A DNA stretch of 64,000 nucleotides from Dioscorea cayenensis subsp. rotundata (taxonomy: Eukaryota > Streptophyta > Magnoliopsida > Dioscoreales > Dioscoreaceae). Positions 1 to 13,292 of this stretch are shown in pieces. Location of the stretch: NCBI RefSeq assembly GCF_009730915.1, contig NC_052489.1, positions 26,653,916-26,717,915 on the forward strand, read 5' to 3'. The stretch's first letter is position 1. Each line of letters starts with the position of its first letter. A program made the position numbers and the translations under genes. Under the pieces are notes generated by a model. The model was not told the DNA's origin. It saw only the letters and a program-made list of their open reading frames with translations, and made no database searches.

Positions 1-1
1 T

Positions 2-455
2 TTGAAACTAACATTGGAGTTTAAGAAATTCTTTGTTTAAGGAGAAAAGATTGTATCCAATGAATATCATCCATATAGTTGATTAATATTTTTATGGTTC
101 CGTAAAGTATTACATGCCCTTTGTTTGGCACTTGGTATATTAATAAATTTAACCCTTTTACAAGTTTATCTATGTACAAAAATGATCAGGAAACAAAATT
201 GATATTGCTATCGTGAAACTAAAATTACAACTTGAGAAGTTCTTCATTTCAGGAGGAAAAATTATACCCTATTAATATTTTTCATGTAGTAAAGTATTGC
301 TATGGTTTCATAAAGTATCATACCCTCTTGGGATGGCATTTAGTGTATCAATATATTTTGACACATCTAGCATTTATTTATTTATTTATTTATTTCTTTT
401 TAAGACAATGATAAGGAAAGAAAATTATATATGGATTGCTAGGAAAGTGATAGAA
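2..455. repeat. Imperfect two-copy tandem repeat in an XPD intron
   Basis: Two units of about 210-240 bases follow each other: 2-213 and 214-455. Matching landmarks in order are tgaaacta, taatatttttatgg / taatatttttcatg, taaagtatt, the ccctttgtttggca / ccctcttgggatggca block, and atgatcaggaaacaaaattgata / atgataaggaaagaaaattata. The second unit has gained a TTTA microsatellite. The repeat sits in the intron after the last visible XPD exon. More copies could lie left of the window. Confidence 0.6.
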
Positions 456-465
456 AATAATGTAC

Positions 466-3400
466 CTTTTGTCAGCAAATATCATCATTCCATAATCAGC
501 CTTTGATCGAATAACCCTGCCAACACATTGTGCAGCTTGCCTCTGATCCAAATAAGTACCATATCAACAAATGTAGATGTGAAGTAAGGGCCAATACTCA
601 CAGGTCATAAATACCTAGATCTAGATGAAGACAAAGTGTGTATCAATGGTGAAGAAACATACCAATGCATCAAATGTCAGGAAATCACCCTCCTTAATTT
701 GAAAAGTATCTCGTAAATATTCTAACCTGGCCAAAAGTATCCTGTAAAAGAAAATCACAAGACAAAATTATACGAAAGTTTTGAAAAGCCAAATCCAATA
801 CAAGGATTGGCTAATCTATTTGGAATGGAAAACAAGTCTTAAAAAACTTTACCTGCTTAGTGTGTATTGGAAAGGAACCCCAAACATTATAACTAGTCTT
901 CCATAGTGTCGATCAAAATCTATACCTTCAGCTACCTTTCCCCTACATGGTGCAATGGTGCATGCAGATAAAGCTTATGTTAATTGCATGAACGATGTAA
1001 AGATTACCTACAATTGAAACTAAGAGCAAAATGAACAACATATTCCAGAGTAACTGGCAAATTTATGCCAAACTAATGTTAACTTTACCTTGATTTTGAA
1101 TTTGTAATAACCAACATCAAATTTGCCTGCTGCATTAATCATGCAAGATGAGTATCAACAAGAACAAAAAACAAAGTACCTGGCAACAGAAAAAAAGACA
1201 GCACCTCTCCCACAATCGCATGCTTTCCGATAGTTATCTAGGGCCAAGGTAGTTTCAACTACATCCTGAGTTTCAATAAAAACTAGCTTATGCTGCATAA
1301 CATCCTGAGGAAGAGAACAATAAATTTTGTTAGATAGCACATCAAAATGTTATATTACATTATCACTGGAAAGTTACTATTCAGGTCAGATCGAATAACA
1401 GAATATAATAGTAGAAGACAGAACATGACACATTATATTAAATTGCTAGAAGACTAAAAAGGTGAGTCATTAAATGTGCATAAAGTCTTTGGCCTTTAGA
1501 TGGTAAGCAATGACAAAGGTGTACATGGTGCTACTTCAAAGTTAACAATCAGCAGGATAGAATAGCATGTGACAAGGGAAAGCCATCACCTGCAAAATGC
1601 CCATTTCATTCCAGCTATTGACAATGCCATCCATGTAGGAGTAACTAACAAAGAAACAAACAATGCCGTCTGGAATAGCAGCAACCATTTCCAGCAAGAG
1701 CCGTCCATAATTCCTCACAACACCAGGATCACTCCTCATATCAAACTTTGTACTTACAGGCAGCTGATCACTGACCCATGACAAGAAATTATAGACAAGA
1801 GAACATCATGAACAGAATGAGTAGCTGATGAAATATAATATAATTTCCACAGAAAATTTAGCAGTTGAGCAAAACTGGGCAACTGGAGCATGACCATGAT
1901 GATTGCAGTGCTAATACAAATTTAAGACTTATGGAACTGCAATATAGCACAAAAACGATAATCTGAAGATAGCTGATGACTCTTCTCAGAAAATTGCATG
2001 AAGTACCTCCTATATATAGTGATAAATCATACTGCGGGAAAGGAAATTTATCTTTCTTGTAGGTGATACCTTCCACGAGTCAGAACCATTGGGCAAATGC
2101 ATTCTCTTGTCAAAGACATTGTAAAACTCCGGCTGATGACTGGATTGAAATTCAGAAGCCGGGGATAGAGATCAATTGGGCTTAGAGTTCCAGATGTTAT
2201 CACAACTGACTGGAAGCGATCAAATACAGGATTAATGGCAAGCGAGGCATCATGACAACTTAGCTGAAGTTTTAGCAAAACAAAGAGATAGTGAATTGAT
2301 GAGCAAACACTAAGCTTAAACAACATCATGCTTTTAACATACTAATAAGCAGACTAGAGACACAACCTGCAATACTGGATCTGGTATATGAGGCATTCTT
2401 TCATCAAATGGCTCAATTATTATAGAAAAACCTCGTGTGTATGTACTGACCAGAGTTGCAAAGTCGCATATAGTTTGGATGTGCAAAAAATCATCAGTGT
2501 CTGTTATTTCGAGTGTGAGCATGAGAGAGTGCAAGCGATCATAGCAGAACTTCAGCATCTTCTGATCAATGCCAGCATGGGAATTCACTGAAGCAACAAA
2601 GGCAACTGGCACTTCTGTTTCAACATGCTCAGTCTGCAACCGTCCCTTCAAATACTGCACCAGTCTACGCAACACTGACAAGAAATGCTCCGCTTTTCGT
2701 ATATTGCCAGGTACAGCTTCCTTCAAAATATCATCAGGCAAAGCCGGGTTTGCAAGCCATGAATCCGTCACTTGAGCAAACACAAAATAGAATCAGCAAC
2801 AGTTCAAATATTCAAAATAAAGAAAAAACCTAAAAGAGGAGTCTTATATACTTGGCAGGTTTCCCCTTTGAGCCAAGCCCTCAACAAGCCGGTTATATTC
2901 TGCACGCAATTTGCCAGCATCTGTGGCCTTGAACCTTCCTACCAAATCAAGCATTTTATGAACAAACATAGTATTAAAGTTTCAACATTTTGCATATATT
3001 GTCTGAAAATTAAGCCAAAAGAACAACTGCTATCAATTTAGGACAATCCAAGTTCAAGTGAAACCATTACTCACTCAAAAAAGTTTCCACAGAAACAGAG
3101 CAATTTGTGTTCAAGATAAAGAGCAAACTTATGATTTTTAACTCGAAAGGGAATAATTTAAGCTCAAGATAAACTATTGGAACCTCCAAATCAACCTCGC
3201 AAATTAACAAACTTATAAAGTCATCAGAGGATAGAACAGACCTATCAATCTCCTGCGAAATTCGATTCAAATTCCTTGTTGCCCCATCCAATGTCTGCTT
3301 CCTCACACTCACACTCAACGCCTCGATGCACACATTGTCAATATTGTGCGCCTCATCGAAGACCACCACACACTCTCTCTGCATCTCCCTGGAGATCACC

Positions 3401-4062
3401 CCGGCCACCTTCGGATCCAGCAAATATTGGTAGCTATAAACGACCACATTAGCGTACCTGATCAACTGCCTGGCAAGGAAGTAGGGGCACCACCCTTTTT
3501 CTCTCCCAATCGCCCTCAGATCCTGCAGGGTGTAAACCCCTGGCGGCAGCATCACCGCGTCGGGCCCCCCGGAAGCCGCTTGATCAAATGCCTCAAAGAA
3601 AGAACACGTCTCAATAGCACCAGGTGGGCGCTCAGCAGCGAGGGAGCGGACCCAGGAAGCAGTGAGACGGCGACATGCGGAGTCCACGGAGTCACGGGAA
3701 GGCGAAGACAGGGCAGCAGGGTTGACACATAGGTTCTTGCGAGAGGAGAGACCAAGAGCAAGGAGTCGCGTTTGAGGAGGAAGATAAGGGAGGAGGCGGC
3801 GGAGCTCGGCGAGGGTTTTCTCCATCTCATGGACAGTGCGCGTGCAGTAAAGGAGCTTGAGGGGATTGGATGGGTGGGCGAGGGAGTAGCTGGTGATAAG
3901 AGATAGCAGCGCAGCGGTCTTGCCGGTGCCAGTAGGCATCTCAAGGAGGCAGTGGCCGCGCGCATCGAGCGCACGCTTGAGCTCAAGCATGTACTGGTAT
4001 TGCTCCGGATAGATGTGGTCGTAGGGGAAGTACACCGTCACGTCCTCGATCTGGAACTTCAT
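466..4062 (-). CDS. UVH6: XPD/ERCC2-type DNA repair and TFIIH helicase (UVH6 homologue), 3' end off the window
   Basis: Superfamily 2 5'-3' DNA helicase with an iron-sulphur cluster; the family works in TFIIH, in nucleotide excision repair and promoter opening. Exons that join in frame: 4062-3242, 2934-2852, 2770-2367, 2263-2070, 1770-1590, 1304-1180, 942-853, 741-663 and 542-466, about 684 codons. Exon 1 shows the Walker A motif EMPTGTGKT (residues 41-49), the four cluster cysteines C112, C130, C153 and C192, and the DEAH box at 236-239. Later exons carry [13 protein letters not shown], the motif V region [15 protein letters not shown] and motif [12 protein letters not shown]. Plant members are near 758 residues, so about 70 C-terminal residues lie left of base 1. 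The start at 4062 is chosen because [15 protein letters not shown] matches the family N-terminus. It diverges from NDX. No lesion was seen. Confidence 0.96.
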
Positions 4063-4280
4063 GGCTGCGGTTCTTCTCGGATCTCGATCCCTTTCGCTCG
4101 CAAATGACTCAAAGAAGGTGCTCTAGAAGCTGAGATTCTTCACGGCTGTGAGGTGTTCGATGAAATGCCGCAGATAAGGTAATCTAGAAGCATCTGGCCA
4201 TGTCCTCGATCTGGAACTTCATGGCCGAGCTTCTTCTCGGCGCTCGCAAGCTCGCGAGGTGTTCGATGAAATGCCGCAGA
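4042..4280. repeat. Duplication of the XPD start-codon region
   Basis: A 24-base block covering the XPD start codon and first seven codons (4042-4065) recurs exactly at 4202-4225. A 25-base block further upstream (4150-4174) recurs at 4256-4280. Blocks keep the same order, but the upstream unit is about 54 bases shorter between them. A weaker third echo (cgccgagatgttcgag) lies at 4333-4350. Genes and leader have therefore been locally duplicated, leaving a second ATG upstream of the real one. Confidence 0.85.
4184..4222 (-). other. Upstream mini-ORF copying the XPD N-terminus
   Basis: The duplicated block places ATG at 4222. It reads MKFQIED, the same first seven residues as XPD, then MARCF and a stop at 4184-4186. 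If transcription starts upstream of 4222 this is a 12-codon upstream ORF ending about 120 bases before the XPD start. Whether it is transcribed cannot be seen here. Confidence 0.55.
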
Positions 4281-5023
4281 GAGGATATTCTTAGATGATA
4301 CGATGGGGCGGGTTTCGATCTCGTTTGTTCGCACGCCGCCGAGATGTTCGAGAGAAAGGCTCTTAAGCGGGTTCCGGATTCGGGTAATATCAGTGTGAAA
4401 TCTTTCCGAACCTCGACCCGGATCCGAAATAAGATTTATTATTTATCTTTTTTTTTTCTAAAAGTGAAAGTTGTTCAAATTTTGACATGTGTCCTGATAT
4501 TATATTTTTTCTATTATAATTATAAACACGTGTCAAAATTTAATAGGCTGGAATCAAGATATTTTGAGAATCAAGAAAAATAAAATAAAAAATAACCGTT
4601 GGTCTATACTTGGAAAAATTAAAAAAAAAAAAATCTCCAAGAAATATAAATGGGAAGGAATAAATCATAAAATCAATCTAATTATATTATTTTTGCCAAA
4701 TTTATAATTTAATTATATACGATATAATTATATCATACCACGGGTGGTGTACTGGCATGAGTATACATACCACCTTTATTATATATATATAAATTAATCT
4801 ATTATTTTTATATTATATAATTGCGAAAAATAAAGAGAATATATATATATAAAAAGATAGAAAAAAAGAGGGATTGAGAAACCGGGGGAAGTAAAAGCCA
4901 CTCCCTTTTGAGAGATCGCAGAGGGAGGGCTAGAAGCCCGCTTGATCCATCTCCTTCCCATCCGAAGTTCCGCTCCCAGAAATCGCTCATCCTGTTCCAA
5001 TCCGTTCTCAAGATTCCTCGGAG
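4281..5023. promoter_or_regulatory. Divergent spacer between XPD and NDX
   Basis: This AT-rich spacer must hold both promoters, because XPD is read leftward from 4062 and NDX rightward from 5024. It contains short TA-rich tracts (4,780-4,850) and no ORF of interest. The last 150 bases before 5024 are more GC-rich and probably the NDX leader. I cannot assign individual sites. Confidence 0.5.
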
Positions 5024-8000
5024 ATGAGGCACGCCAAGGAGGAATCCTCGCGAACTGCTGATCAGGTGAGCTCTTGTTCCATTATTTATCATGGTGTGAA
5101 AACTTTGAGTGTTTTGATGATAATCTGGGAAAACGTTGCTGGTTCTGGAGTTCAATTTGATTGGTTTATTCCTTGTTTCTTTGTTGTCTGCTTGGTTGCT
5201 AATGGTGCTGACGGCCAACCAAGGTTGGAGCATGGTTTGAGATGGATAGTCCCTGTTTTTTTATGGTTGATTTGCATTAGCTTTGCTTTTGTGCCTGCAA
5301 GGTTGCATTTTTTTATTATGTATTCATTCATTCATTCATTTATTTATTTGTTTTGGTGGGTATTGTGAAGTGGTGATACGTCTTGGACATTCCTTGCAAT
5401 GTTTTTCCATAGAGGTGAGTTCTTCATTCTATGAGGTTGTATCTAGTGCATAAGTGTGCTTTGTGGCTTAACTCTAATTTTAGAAAGGCTGAGAGTTGCT
5501 ATCCAATAATTAAATTTTAAATGCAAACATGAATGTATGCCTGCAGTTGCTGATATTAATGTTAGGATCATTGATCATGAACTTTGTATATGTTGAGAAT
5601 GCATATTGTTTCTAATTGTGTAAACTTAAATTGTTGGACTTGCTTTCTCGTGACATTGTGAACTACAGTCAGAATTTCTCTTTTTTCTGGAAAGTGAAAA
5701 TGTGGATATGCTATATTGCTGCGTTTTAATATTTGTGGCACATGCTTTAGTTTAACCTTCTTTTTTGACTTGTATTTTGATCTTTCTGAATTAATGATTG
5801 TGCATGCTGCTTGCTTTTAAATATTTTTTTTTATTATAGGCAATTAACCTGAATTTAGCGGTTCAAGAGTTGAGTGGACTTGCTTCTAGAGAGCTGAATA
5901 AGCTGCTGAAAGACTCTGAGAATTTCAGTATACAGCTGGGCACTGAAAATGGGCCTCCTAACCAAGTAAAAGTTTTCAACCTTTTATTTTCCTAGATTGG
6001 ATTTTCTTTCTAAGAAGATTGTTCTGACATGTTCACTCAATTCAGTTTGACGTGGAAAAACTTGCTTCGTCTCTTCCTTTGCACCTTATTGCGGTGCTCT
6101 TATCTGGTTCTGACAGTGCGCACTTGACACATATGCTTCGTGGTGTTCGCCTTTTGCATTCATTTTCTGACCTAGCATCTCGGCATTCTAGACTTGAGCA
6201 GGTGCATTCTCATACCATATCTGATTTATCACAATTGATGTCTTATAACTGTAAACATAAATTTTGTTGATGGATGCAATAATCGGTCATGCCATACGTT
6301 TTTGTTGTTCTTTCCTCTATTATTTGATTCATAAGTATGAAGCTAAGGACATCACATGGGCTATTTCCTAGAGAGGCTACTTGCTATTGTGGTTTTGTTT
6401 ATTAAGGTCCATCTTCTAAACTTTCGTCATCGTTTTCTTCTTATAGATTCTGCTGGATGATGTAAGATTAACTGAACAAATGCTGGATCTTGTATTTTAT
6501 ACCTTAATCGTTCTAGGAAGTTATGATCAGGTACATTTCTTTCAACTTTTTCCAAGAACACATCCAAATTCATCCCCATGACCACCTAGTTGATTTTATT
6601 TCATATTTTTGCTTGAACTTTCTAGGTCAAGCATCTTGGTTCATCATCTCTACCTCTTTTGCATTCGGCTCTTGTTGCTTGCACCCTTCATCTTTTAACA
6701 GGATATATTTCAACACAATGGCAGGATCTTGTGCATATTTTGCTTGCACATCCCAAGGTATGAGTACAGTTTCCTTTTTTCTCTTGTTTCCCTTTAATTA
6801 CCAATTTAGTGTATTTGCAACTGCTGTTATTAATAGGTGCGGTATTTATGGTAAATAATATCTTTGTATGTGTGTGTATAGTTTTAGCAATGTAGATCCC
6901 ATATTATCAGTTGTAAATGCTATTGGTTGAAGCAAGATATGGCTTATATCATAATATTTTAAGCAGAATGATGAGCTCATCAAAAATTAACATTTCTAAT
7001 CTTTCTTATCATCATCGTCATCATCATGATCATCGTCATCTTTCAATGAAGGCCTAAAGAATTCTTCCAATGAAGGCCTGCCGTGGAAATGGACAGCTAA
7101 ACCTACACCTATATCAAGAATTTCACACTCTTTTTCTTCTAGACAAAAGAAAAACAAAAGAAACATTTTGACAGAACTTAAAGAATTCTTCCAATGAGCT
7201 GCTAAAATGGACAACTAAACTTACACCTAGACCAAGAGTTTTACATTCTTTGTCACCTGGTCTACAAGCTGACATTCTTTATATGCCATGGTATCTTGGT
7301 TTCATGTGTTGGTGAGAGCATGTGGGCTCACAGTTAATTTTGGATATTGATGTAAAATTGCCTTTATAAATCTTTTTTGATGCAGAGCAAGTGTTAACTA
7401 ATTCAATTAAGTCAGGACTATTTCTAATGTTCATCCAGCAGTCTCTTATCACAGAATATTTGTCTGTTTGTTTTATTCAGTTTCATTTCTAAATTGACCT
7501 GTCTATTATGCAATTATATATACTGCTATGGCTGTGCACATCAAATTTCATTCCTCAAATCTCAATATGGATATATAATCCCCATATTTCCTGACTCATT
7601 TTGTTCCTTTTCAGGTTGATATATTCATGGATGTAGCTTTTGATGCTGTGCATGTTGACATTATGCTCTTACATATAATGTTTTCGATGTTGAACAATGA
7701 TATCTTATGCAACAAAAGCAGTCTTCATGCTTCTGAAGGAATAATTCACTATTTCTGCCAACAATGTGAGGCTTCTTTGCAGTTTCTGCTGTCCTTATGC
7801 CAACAGAAATTATTCAGGGATCGTCTCCTTAAAAATAAGGTGAAATGACGTATACGGCCTGTATTTATTACCTGTGCAGTTTTTCATTACGCTTTATTCG
7901 GGTACTCACTGTACTTCATTTTGCCAAATAGCCTAAGATGGTTGTCCTTTCATCAATGGGCTAATGAGTTTGTGTTCATTATCCAGTCTTCTACATGTAA

Positions 8001-11000
8001 CTAGAAGAATTAAGCTTTCCTAAATTGTGCTAATCGCATGGAATTTAAGTGTTATTTGTTCTGGAGATTACTTGAAGTCTTGAAATTTTGCTATTTCAAT
8101 TTACTAACGTAACTCTTTGCAGGAACTATGCAAAACTGGGGGCATTTTTTCTTTGGCTCGTACTATCCTGAAATTAAATGCCCCAGATTGCTTTAAGGAC
8201 TCCAACAGCATTCTGGCTGCTGTATCCAGACTGAAAGCAAGAATTCTATCTATTGTAATGTGACAGTGTCTGCATCATCCATTCATTCTCTTTTGAACCC
8301 TTTGCAGGGCTTAAGGATCAACTTTTCTATCTATGGTTAATATCCCATAACAATTTTGTTGTGGTGGTGCGTAATTAACTCTGTATTTTCTGCAGTTGCT
8401 GCAGCTCTGTGAGGCAGAAAGCATATCTTACCTGGATGAAGTTGCTAGTTCTGCTAAAAGTATGTCGTTGGCAAAATCTGTTGCCCTGGAGGTTAGTGCC
8501 TTAAAGCACAAATTTCATGATTCACAGTGATTCTAGCTAATGTTATTCATCAATTTTATCTCATAAATGCAGATTCTTGATTTACTGAAATCTGCATTCA
8601 GAAAAAATGCCAATCAACTGGGTAGTTCTCTAGACAAAAGTAATCCAAGGGGCCTGGTGCTTCTTAACTCAATGCGTTTGGCTGATATATTCTCAGATGA
8701 TTCAAATTTCCGATCCTTTTTTATGATTAATATTGTGAGCTACATCTTTTGGACTTCCATTTTATTGTGCTGAATCTTAGTAATCCATGTTTCAATCTCA
8801 TTTTCCTTTCTTCTCCTTCCAGGTGCAAGTTCTAGTTGGGATATTGGCCATTCCCCATGAAGACTTTCTATCCAGTTGGTGCTCAGTAAATGTTCCTATG
8901 ATAGAGGAAGATGCCAGTGTTGACTATGAACCATTTACAGCAGCTGGTGTGGCATTGGCTTCTTTAGCTGACGGCACTGGGAGTGCTCTGCCGACCCCTG
9001 CTATTCTCAATGAAACAAATAGCTCATGTGCTAACAATTTCCATGGTGTGCCCACTGTGTCCTATGTACAGCAGAGAACATCGTACTTAGTGAAAATCAT
9101 AGCCAATCTACACTGTTTTGTTCCTAATATTTGTGAAGGTCTCCCATTCTTTCTTCATCAAAGTGCCATGAGTTTTTTTTTTTTTTTATTTTGTATTCCG
9201 TATGATCAATTTCTTTGTCACACTCAACAGAAGAAGAGAGGGACCTATTTCTCAACAAATTTTATGAGTGTTTGCTCAAGGAGAATGACTCATTTTCCCT
9301 CTATCCTTCTGCTTCTGATTCATGGAAAGCCTCTGTTATCTGCAAAAACCTAGGTATCCTCAATCTGTTTGTGGCATTCATGTTTTCAAATTTTTCTGTA
9401 TATTTGAAATTATATGTATGGAATGCAGGTTCCTTGTCGAATTATGCTGGATCTTTGATTCCAAACATGCTCAATGCAGATGATGTTTCACTTTTGAGGT
9501 GAGCATTAGGTGTTTTCTGTCAAAATTTGTTTTTCTATAGAAACATTGTCATTGCTCCATCTATAAATTGATGTTTGTGGTATCATGAAGATCCTCTCAT
9601 TCTATCTAATTCCTTTTTTTCTTTTATCATATTTATTTTCTTTCTTTATGTCCTTGGTCTCTAGACCTCTTCAAATTTACCAAGGTTTATGATGCAATAT
9701 TTTTGTATGAAGTGAAAGTGGAGAGTGACAATGCATTTTATTGTTTAGTGATCATTGCATAAGTCTTCAAATTTCTCTAATATGGATTAGGCCTTTTCTT
9801 CTAGAAGCTCCCTACCAACACTTTGTTCCTTTTCATAAGATTGTTGGTAATCACTTTTTTTCTGGTTTTCCATGCAGTTTATTCTCTAAAAAACTACAAG
9901 CATTATTTCCTCAAATTGAGGGATCTTTGATCCAGGTATTTTTCTGCCTCATTTATATTTATATGAAGCAATTGGCTTTGGAGAGTATTTTTATCTTCTG
10001 AACTTCAAATTTTCTTGTTACCTTTCGAGTATTAGGGTTTTTTCTTTTATTCTTTTTTTCATTTTTACTTCATTTTAAAAAAAAAAGAATTTGCACAACT
10101 ATTTTTGAAAACATTTTATAGAAAATATCTCTCGCTTTCCCAAGTTTCAAGAGAATTTCATGACATGTGGTTAATTAATTATGTGAAATATTTGTTTACA
10201 AATTTTATCGTAATTCTACTCTCTCTACAACGCGCTCTTATATTTAAATCATATATTGATTAGGATTTTTTTTTATAATTAGAAAAGGTGGTTCTTCTAG
10301 ATATGGTTTTAAATAATTTTTTTTATATTTACGGAATAATGATATGATATAACAAAACCAAATTACATAAATCTCTTACTAATACCAATAAATGTATATA
10401 TATATATATATATATTTAAGTGATTGACCATAGGATTAAATTTGATTATCATAGTAATTAATAAAAACATATGTCCTATTAATGTATTTTTCATTTTTAT
10501 TTCTAAAACTTGCTTTATAATACAATTCAAACAAATATATTTTTTAAAATATAAAATAAAAAATAAAGGGCTTTTTATACAAGCAAAATTAAAGAATGAG
10601 TCTTTTAAAGCTTAATATACCACTTAGTTTTCTTTGTATTAAATGGCGATTTAGGAACCTTGTGTGAAAGAAGAAAGTACAGCTGAGAGCAAGCTTGAAG
10701 ACTCTTACCCTGTGCAGGACACTTTGGGAAATTGGGGCACGAACGTAAAAAATCCACAGGTAAATACTGGAAATGAGGACAAGCTTCCATGTGCCACTTT
10801 TATCTTTTTGGTGGTTAGCAACATTGTTGGTAATAGTTATTATCAAAAGTATTAAGTTGTAGAAGATGATTCAATTGAGCATATATCAAGCAGGTGACAA
10901 TGATGATGTCCTATAATGTTGGTTCATTCTAAACAGGACTCCCAAGGTGATAGGACAGATGCACCACCGGGATCTGGGGGTCTAGATACAGGTGGTCTGG

Positions 11001-12341
11001 AAGAGACTCAACATGCGAAGAATGATATCAACATGAAAGTCGGAAATCACCAAAATTTATCGTGCCAAGAGGCAGACCAGGTCACTGTCACAAGCAAGCC
11101 TAGAGAACTACCTGAAAATGATGAGAGTGATAAGAAGAAGATGAAGAGCACAGTTCCAGCCACATGGAATACATCTAGATCTTTGAGAGGGACTGAAAAG
11201 GAGACACAGAACCCTGAAACAAATGATATGGAAGTTGAATTTACCAAAGGTGATCCTGATCGGGCATCTGATAGTGGTGAAGTCTTTAAGACTGCAGACT
11301 CTGCAAAGGAAGGTAATTGTCAAGATGATGAGAAGGTAGAAAGTACCCACGGTGAAGAAAAGCAACCGAAGAAACGGAAACGGAATATCATGAATGACTC
11401 GCAAATTATGTTAATTGAGAAAGCCCTTTTGGATGAGCCTGAAATGCAGCGAAATGCAGCTCTGTTGCAAACGTGGGCAGATAAGCTAAGTGCTCATGTA
11501 TGGGTGGTTTTCTTTTCTTTTTTTTCTTTTTGTCTGCAATGTCTCCTTGTCTTAATGCATTGTTTTTGTGACCATTGTACTTTTGTTGTAGGGCTCTGAA
11601 GTGACATCATCTCAGCTAAAGAACTGGTAAAGAACTTTTTCATTGGAGCATATTCTAACACATTCAACTTATCATTATTATCATATCACACATTCACACA
11701 CACAACACAAAAGCTCAATAAACACCTTTAGAGCATTGGTTTAGTAAGTACAATGTCTGAATTGCAGGCTGAACAACAGAAAAGCAAAGCTTGCCCGTGC
11801 TGCTCGTGAAACTCGTGGCACATTGGAGGGAGAAAGTGCCTCCTATCAAGAGAAGCCTAGTGGGTCTGGTGTCTCTCACTTTGATGATTCTCCTGAGAGT
11901 CCGGTGGAGGAGATATACCACATGCCTACAAGAGGGAGCAGTAGGAGATCTGGAAATGCAATGGCAGGCAATGTTCAAGAAAATGAGAAGGCCTCTCGAG
12001 GAGAATTCTTAAGTTTCACACAACATTGCAGCCCGATGAACTACCCTTGCGTACGACCCTCATCATTTATGCCTGGTCAGCTGGTTGCCTTATCAGATAG
12101 AGAGGGGAAGGAAATTGGAAAAGGAAAGGTGTTCCAGGTCGAAGGTCGGTGGTTAGGAAGAAGCTTGGAAGACACAGGTTTATGCATTGTAGACATCACA
12201 GAGCTCAAGATTGAGAAGTGGAAAGAGGTTCAACACCCTTCAGAAGCTGGCGGAATGACATTCGAGAAAGCTGCCGCCAGGAACGGTGGTGTTATGCGTG
12301 TTGCTTGGGATGCAATAAGGATCTCCTTATTGCCTCCATGA
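5024..12341 (+). CDS. NDX: NODULIN HOMEOBOX (NDX) protein
   Basis: Plant-specific atypical homeodomain protein. In Arabidopsis NDX binds the single-stranded DNA of an R-loop at FLC and limits COOLAIR antisense transcription. Seventeen exons join in frame: 5024-5065, 5840-5965, 6046-6201, 6447-6530, 6626-6757, 7615-7839, 8123-8254, 8396-8491, 8573-8734, 8823-9138, 9231-9353, 9429-9498, 9878-9935, 10655-10759, 10937-11497, 11592-11626 and 11768-12341. The N-terminal half is leucine-rich and helical. A charged linker leads to the homeodomain, starting at KKRKRNIMNDSQ and ending QLKNWLNNRKAKLARAARE, with the helix-3 WLNNR signature in place of the usual WFQNR. The C-terminal block (LVALSDREGKEIGKGKVFQV ... 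AWDAIRISLLPP) is the family's conserved tail. Intron 13 (9936-10654) is swollen by AT-rich DNA. No lesion was found. Confidence 0.94.
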
Positions 12342-13254
12342 ATCATATACTCACAGCAGCATAGTTTTGTTGTATTACTGAAACCATGCTTTTAGGAAAA
12401 GCTTAGTTGTTACCCAAATAACTCTTATTGATCATAGTCTCTCATTGACTTCAGTCCTTATGATAATCCATGGTTCATATTCATCGATAATTGGTATTTT
12501 CCTTCATGAAGTTACTAATGCCTCTTATTTAACTGTGTAGATCAGATCGACAACTTTCTCCGGCATAGGTCACAAAGCAGATAAATGCTTGCAGATATCA
12601 AGCAACTCGGGCATCGACTATTTGAATTGTAAGTTTGCCGACTCTCTGACTTAGCTTATAAATGTGATTATGTGCATATCTTTGCATTTGCTAAAGTTGA
12701 AGAGTGTGGACAACTGATGACTTCTGGTTTTTAGAAGGTGATCACATGCTTGCACATTTATTTTTTCTTTCAAGTGATAAAGAAACATGAAGCAGCATTT
12801 GAAAACTGGCCCACTTCAAAGAAACATTGCCTCTGATTTGGTGGCCTAATCCAATTCAAACTTTAATGCCCATAAACCTATGTGATTAATTAATTATGAT
12901 GATTAATTGATCCATCATTTGGAGCAATTAGGTTGGGTGGGTGGTAGCATGAGTGTTGCATTTGTTTCAATTTAAGCAATGCTTGCCGTGTTTTTCTTGG
13001 ATTTCCCTTGGTCTCCTAATCACTTATTTGTTTGAGTTTGACTTAACCTCTTGATCGTTTATTGATAATACTGTTATGTGTTCTGTGTTCAATCTTGGTG
13101 GCTTTCAAGAATGTGGTCAAATTCACTTCATTGGATTCACAGAAATTGAGTATTATAGATTTGATTAATTGTTTCTTTTTTATTGACCACGAAATTGAAT
13201 AGAATTAATCCTTTGGTTTCGGATGAAAGTATATGTTCAACAAGTTTGAACAAT

Positions 13255-13256
13255 AG

Positions 13257-13290
<34 letters not shown>
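13255..13290. repeat. (AT)n microsatellite
   Basis: About 18 uninterrupted AT units in the spacer downstream of NDX. Confidence 0.95.

Positions 13291-13292
<2 letters not shown>

Noticed and set aside
3346-3986. ORFs of 128 and 144 residues overlapping XPD exon 1
   Set aside because: Both are shadow frames of the GC-rich XPD exon; the XPD frame carries all helicase motifs.
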